From Rickettsiales bacterium (GTDB lineage Bacteria; Pseudomonadota; Alphaproteobacteria; Rickettsiales; SXRF01), in contig JAJTHB010000010.1 of NCBI GenBank assembly GCA_021299465.1, positions 1-64,000 of the forward strand: a stretch of DNA of 64,000 nt. The letters run 5' to 3'. Position numbers and translations under genes: made by a program. Shown here in pieces: positions 19,640-28,554 of the stretch (within the stretch, counting starts at the first letter, position 1; every line of letters begins with the position of its first letter). The notes under the pieces were generated by a model. That model had not been told where the DNA came from and ran no database searches. It saw only the letters and a program-made list of their open reading frames with translations.

Positions 19640-20446
19640 ATGCAACAGCTCTATACCATCCAAACAGCCGCGGGCAATGATGGCCCCCATGATCTGGTCA
19701 CTCTTTTGCGGCGAATCCGCTCCGGCAAGATCACCAAAGATACTCTGATTATTGAAGGTGAAACAACTACCGCCGTTCCCGCTGGCAGCATCAGGGAGAT
19801 CAGCGTTTTTTTTGATTCCTCCGCTTATGATGCACAAAAAAATAATACGATCGTTGAATCCGTCACCCTAGCAGAATTAACTTCGCGTGCGTGGCAGTTT
19901 GTAAGCTCAAACCATATCATCACCGTGTATGCGGGTTTACTGATGATGCTATGCCTGATTACCGCCATCGTGCTATCCAACTATTCCGATACTGTCATTG
20001 TGTTCATCGTAACATGGTTTGTTTTTTCCATATTACATAACATTTATCTGGTAGGCGTATTATCTTCTTACCGTGGGCATAAAATCGCGAGCAACTTCCT
20101 TGCCCGTTATTTTATGCCAACCATTTTAACGCTTGTCATGGCAAGCCTTACCTTGGCAGCGATGATGTTTGGCGGGTTGCTGGCACTCGTTGTACCCGGG
20201 ATCGCGGTTGCCGTGATGTACCTCTTTGTACCATTTCTGATCGTCGATAAACGCTACGGGTTGATTGCGGCGATGGTGGCATCACGGCTGCTGGTCCAAA
20301 AAGCAGGAAAGCGCTATGCAGGCACGCTGACGCTATTGGTTTTCCTTCATTTGCTGTGTCTGATTTGCATCATACCCATTCCGCTTACGCTCCCGCTCTT
20401 TGCCGTCATCATCAGCGATATATATGAGGAAATGATCAACGCATGA
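19640..20446 (+). CDS. membrane protein with N-terminal GYF_2-like domain
   Basis: 268 residues. The first 55 (YTIQTAAGNDGPHDLVTLL, then IRSGKITKDTLI) resemble the GYF_2/DUF4339 fold, a protein-interaction domain seen in many bacterial membrane proteins. About five hydrophobic segments follow (around residues 93-118, 120-140, 165-190, 190-215 and 238-262). Start 31 bases after the MarR gene, preceded by AGGGAAAC. Ends 11 bases inside the convergent His-rich gene. The domain call is from pattern only. Confidence 0.65.
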   Translation: MQQLYTIQTAAGNDGPHDLVTLLRRIRSGKITKDTLIIEGETTTAVPAGSIREISVFFDSSAYDAQKNNTIVESVTLAELTSRAWQFVSSNHIITVYAGLLMMLCLITAIVLSNYSDTVIVFIVTWFVFSILHNIYLVGVLSSYRGHKIASNFLARYFMPTILTLVMASLTLAAMMFGGLLALVVPGIAVAVMYLFVPFLIVDKRYGLIAAMVASRLLVQKAGKRYAGTLTLLVFLHLLCLICIIPIPLTLPLFAVIISDIYEEMINA

Positions 20447-21908
20447 CGGGCAGCAGCGCCCCATTATCCGCCTTCATTCTATCAGCGTAGTTAGCTATGG
20501 ATTTGCTAGGTTCTTGCTTTTGTATCAGCGCCCCAAACGGCAAATAGACATCTTCACCGTTTCTTTTCAACTGAAGGTAAAATTGCGTTGGGCCTGATTG
20601 CTGCGGCTCGACATGAAAAAGCAGGTCCGGCCCGCCCCTTGCCTGTTTATCGCTCGGCTCTTCACCCAGCGGATGGCAATGGATGATCGAGTTTCCATCG
20701 GCGCTGAAGCCTACCAGATGGGCATAAGCCCCCATCACCGGCTCCAGGTCGCGTATCGGACGGCCACTTACATCAGATAAAGACGCGCGCACCATCGATG
20801 CCTTACCCGCAAGCATTGGCCTATCAGTCACAATCTTGGCCTGAATTCCCTTTGCTTCCGCCATTTCACTGGGCCTTATCACTGGCGGTATATTGCGGGG
20901 ATTCGCAGCATCAATTGCGCTTTTGATTTTGATGTTTTGCTTGGTTTTACACAGCGTGATATCCGCCCATGCGCTGTAGGCATTGGAAGTATTGGGCGTA
21001 AACGTGAAACGATACTCACCAGCTATGTCAGTCGGCTGGGGATGGATGTGGTGGTAGTCCTTGAGGCTCTGGTCAATCACCAGCAGGTGAATTTTTTCGG
21101 TATGCACCGTCGCAAGATCATTCGTCGTGATCGGCTTATTGGTTTGTGCATCCCGGAGCTTCAGGATTGCCTGACACGGCCTTCCTGCCTGAGTCGGCTG
21201 GTCAACAGCTATCTCAGCCGCAACCGATGCAGGCTTTTGTTTTTTCGAACCGAACATGGAAAGACCAATCGCGGCCGGAATGATCGATGCGCCGCAGGTA
21301 ATGAAGTGGGGCACGGCGGCAGCAATGCCCGAAGCGCCAAACATGGCGCCATCCATCCCCGCCATGGTACCGATAGTGCTGCCGACAATCTCGATGGCGC
21401 TGTTAGCAATTGCGACATCGCCCGCCAACGTCGAAAGAAAAATAATGCCATAGCCCAGTGAGGTCAGCACCGTGGGCAGTGCAATCAATGCGCTGGCGAC
21501 TAGAGCGGCGGTTTTGATGACATTGCCCCATTTAATTTTTTTGCTGCCATCTTCGCGCTTAGCCACGTAGTTGCCCAGCAACACACCACCAATCCCCACA
21601 ACACCGGTGGCAAGCGCATTATAGAGGCCGCCTGCCGCTAGTGTTTCCCCCACCAAGGGAAGCTTTGAGAGCAGTCCTCCTGCAAGACCTGCCAGCCCAG
21701 AGCCCCCCGCATCCGCTGCATTATGCAGCACCCACATGGACTCCTGCGCCATCGCAGCACTACCGATTCCCACAGCAGGGAGCACATAAGGTGCAGCAAT
21801 CACCACGCCGGTGGTCACCAGCCCGCCGAGCGCAAGCCTTGTCAGCCAGCGGCTTGTGTGCTGTTCGACGCTGTGCTCGTGAGAATGGTCGTGAGAATGA
21901 TGCTGCAT
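20436..21908 (-). CDS. His-rich membrane protein with metal-binding-type C-terminal domains
   Basis: 490 residues. The N-terminus HHSHDHSHEHSVEQH is a strong potential metal site. Residues about 20-215 hold several hydrophobic, Gly/Ala-rich segments. The last 260 residues are extramembrane, with two related beta-rich repeats: one with HLLVIDQSLKDYHHIHP, the other with AHLVGFSADGNSIIHCHP, the histidine pattern of YtkA-like/copper-associated domains. Lies six bases after the SCO-like gene, in one operon. I infer copper or similar metal handling at the membrane; no family name is certain. Confidence 0.65.
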   Translation of the reverse strand: MQHHSHDHSHEHSVEQHTSRWLTRLALGGLVTTGVVIAAPYVLPAVGIGSAAMAQESMWVLHNAADAGGSGLAGLAGGLLSKLPLVGETLAAGGLYNALATGVVGIGGVLLGNYVAKREDGSKKIKWGNVIKTAALVASALIALPTVLTSLGYGIIFLSTLAGDVAIANSAIEIVGSTIGTMAGMDGAMFGASGIAAAVPHFITCGASIIPAAIGLSMFGSKKQKPASVAAEIAVDQPTQAGRPCQAILKLRDAQTNKPITTNDLATVHTEKIHLLVIDQSLKDYHHIHPQPTDIAGEYRFTFTPNTSNAYSAWADITLCKTKQNIKIKSAIDAANPRNIPPVIRPSEMAEAKGIQAKIVTDRPMLAGKASMVRASLSDVSGRPIRDLEPVMGAYAHLVGFSADGNSIIHCHPLGEEPSDKQARGGPDLLFHVEPQQSGPTQFYLQLKRNGEDVYLPFGALIQKQEPSKSIANYADRMKADNGALLPVMR

Positions 21909-21914
21909 CGCGGC

Positions 21915-22763
21915 TTACTTTTGCTTCGGATTTTGAATCTCAGTAACCTTGCGGGAAATATCCTGCGCGAGCGTGGCAGTAAATTTCTCTGGCGCCTGCT
22001 GGTTTGCATCGAGCGCGCGGTATGCCTCCACCACATTGCCCTCAGCATTAAACAATGTGCCAAAGGACGTGTGCTGCTTGGGATCTTTAGTAGTGATCAG
22101 CATATTGCGGCTGCCTGCTTTTTTAAGCTCTTCACTGATAAGGTTCTGTAGGTTTTTTGCGTCTTCAGCCTTGGGGGTGAAAATAATATGGAAAATACGA
22201 CTTTTTTGATCTGCCACCTGCTCTTGCTTTATTTTCTTGGCAACCACATCAAAGGCAGCACTTCCCAGCTCAGCACGGGATTTATCTGAATCCTTCAGCT
22301 CCTCCGCCTGATATTGGCGCAGCCCTTCTTGATAATATTTGATGATATATTCGCGCCTTGTTTTTTCTTCCGAGTCTTTTTCGGGCTGAACAGAAACAAT
22401 AATAATCGGCACTTCCTGCTTTTCAGTAACCAACTTCTGCTGGATGACGGCAATGGAGTCTGCAATCGTGCCGCAGCGCGGGCAGCCGTTATAACCAAAA
22501 AACATCAGCGCGGGCTTGCCCTTGAGCACCTCAGCGAGATTGATTTTTTCTCCGTGCTGGTCTGTTACCTGAATATCCTTAAACACAGATTCAAGGCTGC
22601 TTGGTTTTTTTGTTTCTTCTTTTTTATTGGGATCCAGAGGTGCGACTTGCGTTACACCGTCTGCTGGTGAAACTTGTGATCCGGACTGATTGGGTTGTCC
22701 AAAGGCGGATGCAGCGACTGCACTGGTTGCCCCCATGCGGATCAGCCATGATGGATTTGTCAT
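21915..22763 (-). CDS. SCO1/SenC-like thioredoxin-fold protein
   Basis: 282 residues with an N-terminal export signal (ATSAVAASAFG), then a Pro/Lys-rich linker and a thioredoxin fold. VTDQHGEKINLAEVLKGKPA and LMFFGYNGCPRCG correspond to the SCO copper-site strand, but the site is CPRC (CxxC) rather than the SCO CxxxC. The later SCO-type histidine region is present as KQHTSFGTLFNAEGNVVEAY. SCO proteins deliver copper to cytochrome oxidase or act as thiol reductants. Here the partners are a His-rich protein and a small membrane protein rather than oxidase genes. Confidence 0.75.
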   Translation of the reverse strand: MTNPSWLIRMGATSAVAASAFGQPNQSGSQVSPADGVTQVAPLDPNKKEETKKPSSLESVFKDIQVTDQHGEKINLAEVLKGKPALMFFGYNGCPRCGTIADSIAVIQQKLVTEKQEVPIIIVSVQPEKDSEEKTRREYIIKYYQEGLRQYQAEELKDSDKSRAELGSAAFDVVAKKIKQEQVADQKSRIFHIIFTPKAEDAKNLQNLISEELKKAGSRNMLITTKDPKQHTSFGTLFNAEGNVVEAYRALDANQQAPEKFTATLAQDISRKVTEIQNPKQK

Positions 22764-22827
22764 ATAAATTCCTTATAAATAATAAAAATGAGATTTGATA
22801 AAAATTCAGGCCGTTTAAAATCAAATC

Positions 22828-23238
22828 TCAGCGGGGCGGCGCATGCGCAAGCAATCTATGCCAATACAGCCAGCGCTCAGCGAGCTGACCTTGGGGTATC
22901 CTTGCCGAATTGAACAGGCATGGCCAGAGGGCTGCACCGAGTACCATGACAGCCACCAATATTACACAAGCAAACAAACTCGGAAGTATACCACCTTCAA
23001 TCAGTGAAGAAAAAATAGGTAGATGTTCCTTAGGCAACTGTGACCATTTGATATAAACGATCCGATCGCCTTTACATATCGCAACCTCTTCACCGTATGT
23101 TGCGGCAAGATGAGAGGCTGCATCCGGCGCACGCTGTATGAACGGCACCATGACTAATATATGAACCAGCAAAAAGGCTGCAGCCAGGGCAGTGAAATTT
23201 TTTATCAATCCCTGTCGGTATGTGAATAAACTGTGCAT
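22828..23238 (-). CDS. small membrane protein, 136 aa
   Basis: Not recognised. Two hydrophobic segments (about 13-33 and 85-105) enclose a periplasmic-looking loop with one cysteine (EEVAICKGDRIVYIKWS). The topology and context are like DUF2946-type proteins that accompany copper genes, but I see no signature. Start at ATG 23238 is a choice; a GTG at 23268 would add ten residues, and neither has a clear ribosome site. First gene of the presumed three-gene minus-strand operon, divergent from fliF. Confidence 0.55.
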   Translation of the reverse strand: MHSLFTYRQGLIKNFTALAAAFLLVHILVMVPFIQRAPDAASHLAATYGEEVAICKGDRIVYIKWSQLPKEHLPIFSSLIEGGILPSLFACVILVAVMVLGAALWPCLFNSARIPQGQLAERWLYWHRLLAHAPPR

Positions 23239-23367
23239 AATTTGTGTATAAAACTTATAAGCGGCCACACGGCCATAGCAAGTGACAAATTCGTGACAAG
23301 CGATTGTCTTGAGGATAAAAATTTTTCAAATAAAATCACTTGCAAGCACCCATAAAAATCGGATTTA

Positions 23368-23423
23368 TAGCAATGTAGGAAAAAAATTCCTGCTATTAAG
23401 AAATTAGCAATAAATCTCTGCTA
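23368..23423 (+). promoter_or_regulatory. four alternating TAGCA/TGCTA half-sites before fliF
   Basis: In the gap before fliF, TAGCA (23368), TGCTA (23391), TAGCA (23405) and TGCTA (23419) alternate in orientation, giving two inverted pairs: one around AGGAA-AAAAA-TTCCT and one as TTAGCA-9-TGCTAA. The site ends about 30 bases before the start codon. I read it as an operator or a structured 5' leader of the flagellar operon. I saw no sigma-54 -24/-12 motif in the gap. Confidence 0.4.
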
Positions 23424-23453
23424 ATCTAGGAAAATCAAGGGAAGAAACGATAT

Positions 23454-25112
23454 ATGGCTGTTGCAGATTTATTAGGAAACATGGGAAAAGCGAAAATTGG
23501 CGCGATGCTTGCCATGTCAACTTTGCTACTCGCTTTCTTCCTATTTGTTGCCTTTAGGCTATCATCCGCCAATATGGTTCCGCTCTATACCAGCATGTCG
23601 CTGGAAGATAGCTCAAAAGTTGTTGCTGAACTTGAGCAGTCAGGCACACCTTACGAATTAATCGGCAACGGCACCGGTGTCATGGTGCCTTCGGATAAAG
23701 TACTTCGCTTGCGGATGACACTTGCAGAACAAGGCCTGCCTTCCGGTGCTTCTATTGTCGGATATGAGATCTTTGATCGCCAGGAAAGCTTTGGAAGCTC
23801 AAACTATATCATGAGCATCAACGTACTTCGGGCGCTTGAGGGCGAACTCTCACGCACCATTGGTTCAATCGCGGGCATTGAAACCGCGCGTGTGCATCTG
23901 GTGATGCCTAAACGCGAGCTGTTTACCCGCGACAAAGATAAACCAAGCGCCTCGGTCACCATCAAAATGCGCGGCGGCCACTCGCTGGAAAAAAACGAAG
24001 TCACAGCGATTACTCATCTTATCGCATCAGCTGTGCCAGGGCTTGAACCATCCAAAGTCACCGTAGTTGATAGCCACGGCAAACTGCTTGCTCGTGGCAG
24101 CGGTGAAGATAGCCTCGATGCCACTGCGGCAACAGCGATGGAATATCGCACCGCATATGAGAATCAAATGCGTGACCGGCTGGAAGAGCTGCTCGAGAAA
24201 GTCGTTGGTGCTGGTAAAGTGCGCGTTAAAGTTGCAGCAGATATGAATTTTGATCGTATCATCACCAATTCAGAAAAATTTGATCCGGATGGACAGGTTG
24301 CGCGCTCCGTGCAGTCGACAACAGGTCGTGAAGATTCGAAAGACAAGGCTGCCGCTGATAACGTAACAGCAGCCAATAACCTGCCACAGGCCAGCACAGC
24401 AGGCGCAGGCGGAGCAAGCAGTGATAAGCTTTCTGAAAACAGCACCGAAACCACTAATTTTGAGATTTCAAAAACCGTACAAAATCATGTACGTGAAGGC
24501 GGCACAGTCAATAAACTGTCCGTGGCGGTACTTGTTGATGGCATCTACACGACCGATGCAGAAGGCAATCAAAGCTACGCGCCTCGAAGTGAAGAGGAGC
24601 TAAATAAGCTTAAAACCCTCATCAACTCTGCTGTTGGCTTTGATGAGAAACGCGGTGATCGCATCGAAGTAGTCAACATGCAATTTACTGATAAGGCAGA
24701 TGCGCTGGAAGAAGAATCATTCTTTGCTCGCTTCAAACTCGAGATGCAATCGATCATTCAGACGCTTATCATTGGTGTTGTTGCTATCCTTGCGATTTTG
24801 CTCGTGCTTCGCCCAGCGGTGACACAACTCGTGCGCGGCACACAAACACCTAGTGGTCGCGTTGCTGGCGAGTTAGCTGCACTTGAGGCGCCCGGCATGG
24901 CAGCCGCTGGCGCAGCCCCTGCCCGTATTCCTGGCGGTGGCGGCGGCAACCCAGCATCACTGGGTGCTGAACAGGGCGAAACCGAAATCCTGATCGACGT
25001 TGCCAATATCAAAGGTGGCATGAAATCGTCATCAATGAACAAGATCAATGAAATCGTAGATAAATACCCCGAAGAAACCATGGGCGTACTGCGCCAATGG
25101 ATGATGAAATAG
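23454..25112 (+). CDS. fliF: flagellar MS-ring protein FliF
   Basis: 552 residues. Membrane segment near 19-35, YscJ/FliF ring-building domains (NMVPLYTSMSLEDSSKVVAE, SNYIMSINVLRALEGELSRT, ARVHLVMPKRELF), a second membrane helix near 440-460 (IIQTLIIGVVAILAILLVL), and the C-terminal FliG-binding tail PEETMGVLRQWM. Builds the basal-body ring in the inner membrane that houses the export gate. First gene of a nine-gene flagellar operon; ribosome site AAGGGAAG upstream. Confidence 0.96.
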   Translation: MAVADLLGNMGKAKIGAMLAMSTLLLAFFLFVAFRLSSANMVPLYTSMSLEDSSKVVAELEQSGTPYELIGNGTGVMVPSDKVLRLRMTLAEQGLPSGASIVGYEIFDRQESFGSSNYIMSINVLRALEGELSRTIGSIAGIETARVHLVMPKRELFTRDKDKPSASVTIKMRGGHSLEKNEVTAITHLIASAVPGLEPSKVTVVDSHGKLLARGSGEDSLDATAATAMEYRTAYENQMRDRLEELLEKVVGAGKVRVKVAADMNFDRIITNSEKFDPDGQVARSVQSTTGREDSKDKAAADNVTAANNLPQASTAGAGGASSDKLSENSTETTNFEISKTVQNHVREGGTVNKLSVAVLVDGIYTTDAEGNQSYAPRSEEELNKLKTLINSAVGFDEKRGDRIEVVNMQFTDKADALEEESFFARFKLEMQSIIQTLIIGVVAILAILLVLRPAVTQLVRGTQTPSGRVAGELAALEAPGMAAAGAAPARIPGGGGGNPASLGAEQGETEILIDVANIKGGMKSSSMNKINEIVDKYPEETMGVLRQWMMK

Positions 25113-25121
25113 GAAGAATCT

Positions 25122-26153
25122 ATGGCTCCGTCACCCAAAGATAAAAAAGAAGATTTTAGAAAACTCAACGGCGTACAGAAAGCAGCCCTCTTTCTCATGG
25201 GCATAGGCGAGACCAACGCCATTAAACTGTTCGCAATGATGGAAGATGACGAGATTCGTGAGCTGTCCAATACAATGTCAAGCCTGGGACAGATGCCTTC
25301 TGATATGATTGAACGGTTATTTGTAGAGTTTGCCGAACAGGTATCCGCATCCGGCGCAATCGTTGGTAACTATGACTCTACCGAGCGTTTGCTGGTCAAA
25401 GCACTTGGCAAGGGACGTGTTGATTCCATCATGGAGGAAATTCGTGGCCCCGCAGGACGCACAACCTGGGATAAACTCAACAATGTCAGTGAGGAGATTC
25501 TCGCTAACTTCCTCAAAAACGAATATCCACAGACCATCGCCGTCGTATTATCAAAAATCAAATCAGATCATGCCGCGCGGGTACTGATGAACCTGCCGGA
25601 AGAGCTCTCGATTGAGGTGATGATGCGTATGCTTTCGATGGAATCAGTCAAAAAAGAAGTAATGGAAGGCATCGAAAAAACACTTCGTATGGAGTTCATG
25701 AGCAGCCTTGCCAAGCGCCAGACACGTGATAGCCATGAATTAATCGCTGAGATTTTCAACAACTTTGATCGCAGCGCCGAAGGTAAATTCATGGCGAAGC
25801 TTGAAGAAAAAAATGCTGAGGCAGCTGAAAAAGTACGCAAGCTCATGTTTACGTTTGAAGATCTCGCCAAAATTGATGCACAAGGCGTTCAGGCGCTGCT
25901 TCGTACGGTAGATAAAGCCAAGCTGCCTATTGCCCTCAAAGGCGCATCTGATAAAATTAAAGATCTTTTCTTCTCCAACATGTCAGAGCGCGCAACCAAG
26001 ATATTGAAAGAGGAAATGTCTTCGCTTGGGCCTGTACGCATCAAGGATGTTGATGAGGCACAGATGCATATTGTCACGGTAGCGAAAGACCTGCAGACCA
26101 AAGGCGAAATCATCATCGCCAGCGAGAACACCGAAGAACAACTTATTTATTAG
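25122..26153 (+). CDS. fliG: flagellar motor switch protein FliG
   Basis: 343 residues, usual length. Armadillo-repeat domains with NEYPQTIAVVLSKIKSDHAA and the middle-domain EHPQ-like motif as NEYPQT; C-terminal torque domain with FTFEDLAKIDAQGVQALLR and charged residues for MotA contact. Sits on the FliF tail and couples stator force to rotor. Starts nine bases after fliF with AGGAAG upstream. Confidence 0.96.
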   Translation: MAPSPKDKKEDFRKLNGVQKAALFLMGIGETNAIKLFAMMEDDEIRELSNTMSSLGQMPSDMIERLFVEFAEQVSASGAIVGNYDSTERLLVKALGKGRVDSIMEEIRGPAGRTTWDKLNNVSEEILANFLKNEYPQTIAVVLSKIKSDHAARVLMNLPEELSIEVMMRMLSMESVKKEVMEGIEKTLRMEFMSSLAKRQTRDSHELIAEIFNNFDRSAEGKFMAKLEEKNAEAAEKVRKLMFTFEDLAKIDAQGVQALLRTVDKAKLPIALKGASDKIKDLFFSNMSERATKILKEEMSSLGPVRIKDVDEAQMHIVTVAKDLQTKGEIIIASENTEEQLIY

Positions 26154-26164
26154 GATACATTAAG

Positions 26165-26896
26165 GTGCGGATTGAACCTCTCAACTTTAGGAATTTTGAA
26201 GGCACTGCACCTGGCGCAGTGATTGCAGTGCGTAGACCTGCGAATAAAAAGAATGAAGAAACGCCTGCCACCCCGCCTCCACCACCAAGCTTCAGCGAAG
26301 AGGACCTAAAAGCAGCCGAAATGAAAGGCTACCAGCGTGGCTTTTTAGAGGGCAGTGAAGAGGGAAAAAAACAAGCACACACCGAGCAGGCCGACATCGA
26401 GCGCCAGCTCATAGAAAATACTGAAAAACTGGTCCGTTCGGTTAAACCGTTGATCGATGATTATCGCCGAATGACACTGCAAGTACACGAAGATGTGCCA
26501 AAGGTAGCGCTTGCTGTGATCAAGAAACTTGCGGGCGGTATCTTAGAAAATAATGCGGAAAAGATCGTAAGCGAAATGGCGATGAGTTGTGCGCAAACCA
26601 TGCTCGGTGAGCCCAAACTTTCGATTAATGTTCACCCAAGCCTTGCTGAAAGCTTAAAAGATAAACTACAAGGGCTCGCTGTTAAGACGCAAACTGCAAC
26701 ACATTTTGTAGTACTCAGGGATGAGTCTATGGCGCTGACTGATTGCCGTGTTGAATGGAAATACGGTGCGATGGAGCGTCATACTGGCGCGCTGTGGCAA
26801 GAGATTGAACGAGTGGTGGAAAGCATGGTAGCATCTGCCAAACGTGACACTGACAACCAAATACAACGCCTCGAACAGGATTTACCAAAGGAGTAA
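26165..26896 (+). CDS. fliH: flagellar assembly protein FliH-like
   Basis: 243 residues from a GTG start at 26165 with TAAGGT upstream. Proline-rich N-terminus (TPPPPPSF), then the GYQRGFLEGSEEGKKQA helix of FliH, which contains the characteristic small-x3-small pattern, and the C-terminal FliH/HrpE domain. It regulates the export ATPase FliI and links it to the C-ring; fliI itself is not in this window. Position between fliG and fliN supports the call. Confidence 0.85.
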   Translation: MRIEPLNFRNFEGTAPGAVIAVRRPANKKNEETPATPPPPPSFSEEDLKAAEMKGYQRGFLEGSEEGKKQAHTEQADIERQLIENTEKLVRSVKPLIDDYRRMTLQVHEDVPKVALAVIKKLAGGILENNAEKIVSEMAMSCAQTMLGEPKLSINVHPSLAESLKDKLQGLAVKTQTATHFVVLRDESMALTDCRVEWKYGAMERHTGALWQEIERVVESMVASAKRDTDNQIQRLEQDLPKE

Positions 26897-26899
26897 GCT

Positions 26900-27202
26900 A
26901 TGGCTGACACAAACACGCAACCGGCCGCTAATTTTACTGAAGCAACGGCTGCTGAAAACCTGAGTCTGGAGACGGTTTATGATATCCCAGTTCAGATCAC
27001 CGTGGTACTTGGCCGAACCAGTATGCAGGTCAATCAGCTACTGAAACTTGGACGTGGCGCGGTGATTGAGCTGGATAAAAAAGTTGGTGAACCGATCGAC
27101 ATTTTTGTCAACAACCGTCTGGTCGCTCGCGGCGAAGTGGTGGTGGTAGAAGAGCGTATCGGCATCACCATGACAGAAATTATCAAGGCGGAGAAGGCAT
27201 GA
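26900..27202 (+). CDS. fliN: flagellar motor switch protein FliN
   Basis: 100 residues, one SpoA/C-ring domain: DIPVQITVVLGRTSMQVNQL, LKLGRGAVIELDKKVGEPID, VNNRLVARGEVVVVEERIGI. The last residues overlap the flbD start by four bases (ATGA type). FliN forms the lower C-ring with FliM and binds FliH. No fliM is adjacent. Confidence 0.94.
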   Translation: MADTNTQPAANFTEATAAENLSLETVYDIPVQITVVLGRTSMQVNQLLKLGRGAVIELDKKVGEPIDIFVNNRLVARGEVVVVEERIGITMTEIIKAEKA

Positions 27203-28551
27203 GACTGCTCATCATCGGCGAACTCTATGGGCAATTAGGAACCGCAAGCACGATTGCAAAATCACGCGGTGCGCGTGTGACGCATGTGGGCGATATCGAA
27301 ATGGCCATGAATAGCCTGCGCGAAGGGCAAGGTGCAGACCTTATCATGATCGAAGTGAGGGAGGATATTGAAAAACTTGTCTCCCTACTTATGCGCGAAC
27401 GATTTAACCTGCCAGTTGTGGCATGCGGGCTTGATACGGATAAAGACGCAGCCGTCAAAGCCATCAAATGCGGTGCTAAAGAATATATTCCTCTGCCGCC
27501 CGATGAAGAGTTGATTGCAGCAGTTCTGGAAGCGATCACCGAAGATTCAGGTTCGGTTATTTTTGCGTCGGCGGCCATGGCCAAAGTGATTGCCCTTGCC
27601 GATCAAATCGCCCCCAGCGATGCGAGCGTGCTGATTACCGGCGAGTCTGGCACTGGCAAAGAAGTCATTGCCCGGCATATTCATCGCAAGAGCAAGCGTG
27701 CCAAACAGAATATGATTACGGTCAACTGCGCTGCGATTCCTGAAAACTTGCTTGAATCCGAGCTGTTTGGCCATGAGAAAGGTGCATTTACTGGTGCCGT
27801 TGCGCGCCGGATTGGTAAATTTGAAGAGGCTGATGGCGGCACCATACTGCTAGATGAAATCAGTGAGATGGATCTGCGTCTGCAGGCCAAATTGCTGCGT
27901 GTATTGCAAGAGCGTGAAGTGGACCGGATTGGCGGTAACAAACCGGTGAAGGTCAATATTCGTGTACTCGCTACCAGCAACCGCGATATGCAGGAAACGG
28001 TTAAAAAAGGTCAGTTTCGTGAAGACTTGTACTTCCGCCTGAACGTTATTTCGCTTGCCATGCCAAGCTTGCGTGACCGTAAAGATGACATCAAGATTCT
28101 GGCCGAACATTTCATAGAAAAATATTCCAAAGCTAATGGTATCGATAAACGTAAGTTATCGGATGCAGCTCTTGCCAAACTTACCGGCTATCATTGGCCG
28201 GGCAATGTCCGCGAACTTGAGAACACCATGCATCGCACCGTGCTGCTCGCAAGCGGCGCCATCATTGAACCTGATGCTATTTTCCTGCAAGGGGCACCGG
28301 AGCCACTCGCTGCAACGCTTGCCACCAATACTGGCAGTAGTCAGCCTAAGCAGAACACCGGTGGTCTGGTTGGGCGCACAGTGGAAAGTGTTGAGCAGGA
28401 ACTCATTCTTGATACGCTGAATCACTGCCTTGGCAACCGCACCCATGCCGCCAACATCCTAGGCATCTCAATTCGCACCTTGCGCAACAAGCTGAAACAA
28501 TATGGTGAGCAAGGCGCCGCCGTCACGCCGCCACCAACTGGCACGGAATAA
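27199..28551 (+). CDS. flbD: sigma-54-dependent flagellar regulator FlbD
   Basis: 450 residues. A receiver-like N-terminal domain (about 1-115) lacks the usual phospho-acceptor context; then the AAA+ activator domain with GESGTGKE Walker A, the sigma-54 contact loop GAFTGA and the ILLDEISEM Walker B; then a Fis-type HTH at the end (NRTHAANILGISIRTLRNKL). Same architecture as Caulobacter FlbD, which turns on late flagellar genes and represses early ones. Sits between fliN and flhA as part of the operon, so it is made with the class of genes it would act after. Confidence 0.92.
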   Translation: MRLLIIGELYGQLGTASTIAKSRGARVTHVGDIEMAMNSLREGQGADLIMIEVREDIEKLVSLLMRERFNLPVVACGLDTDKDAAVKAIKCGAKEYIPLPPDEELIAAVLEAITEDSGSVIFASAAMAKVIALADQIAPSDASVLITGESGTGKEVIARHIHRKSKRAKQNMITVNCAAIPENLLESELFGHEKGAFTGAVARRIGKFEEADGGTILLDEISEMDLRLQAKLLRVLQEREVDRIGGNKPVKVNIRVLATSNRDMQETVKKGQFREDLYFRLNVISLAMPSLRDRKDDIKILAEHFIEKYSKANGIDKRKLSDAALAKLTGYHWPGNVRELENTMHRTVLLASGAIIEPDAIFLQGAPEPLAATLATNTGSSQPKQNTGGLVGRTVESVEQELILDTLNHCLGNRTHAANILGISIRTLRNKLKQYGEQGAAVTPPPTGTE

Positions 28552-28554
28552 CCC

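Noticed and set aside
23269-23453. Sigma-54 promoter for fliF
   Set aside because: FlbD made one plausible, but no TGGC-N8-TTGC-like -24/-12 element was found in the gap.
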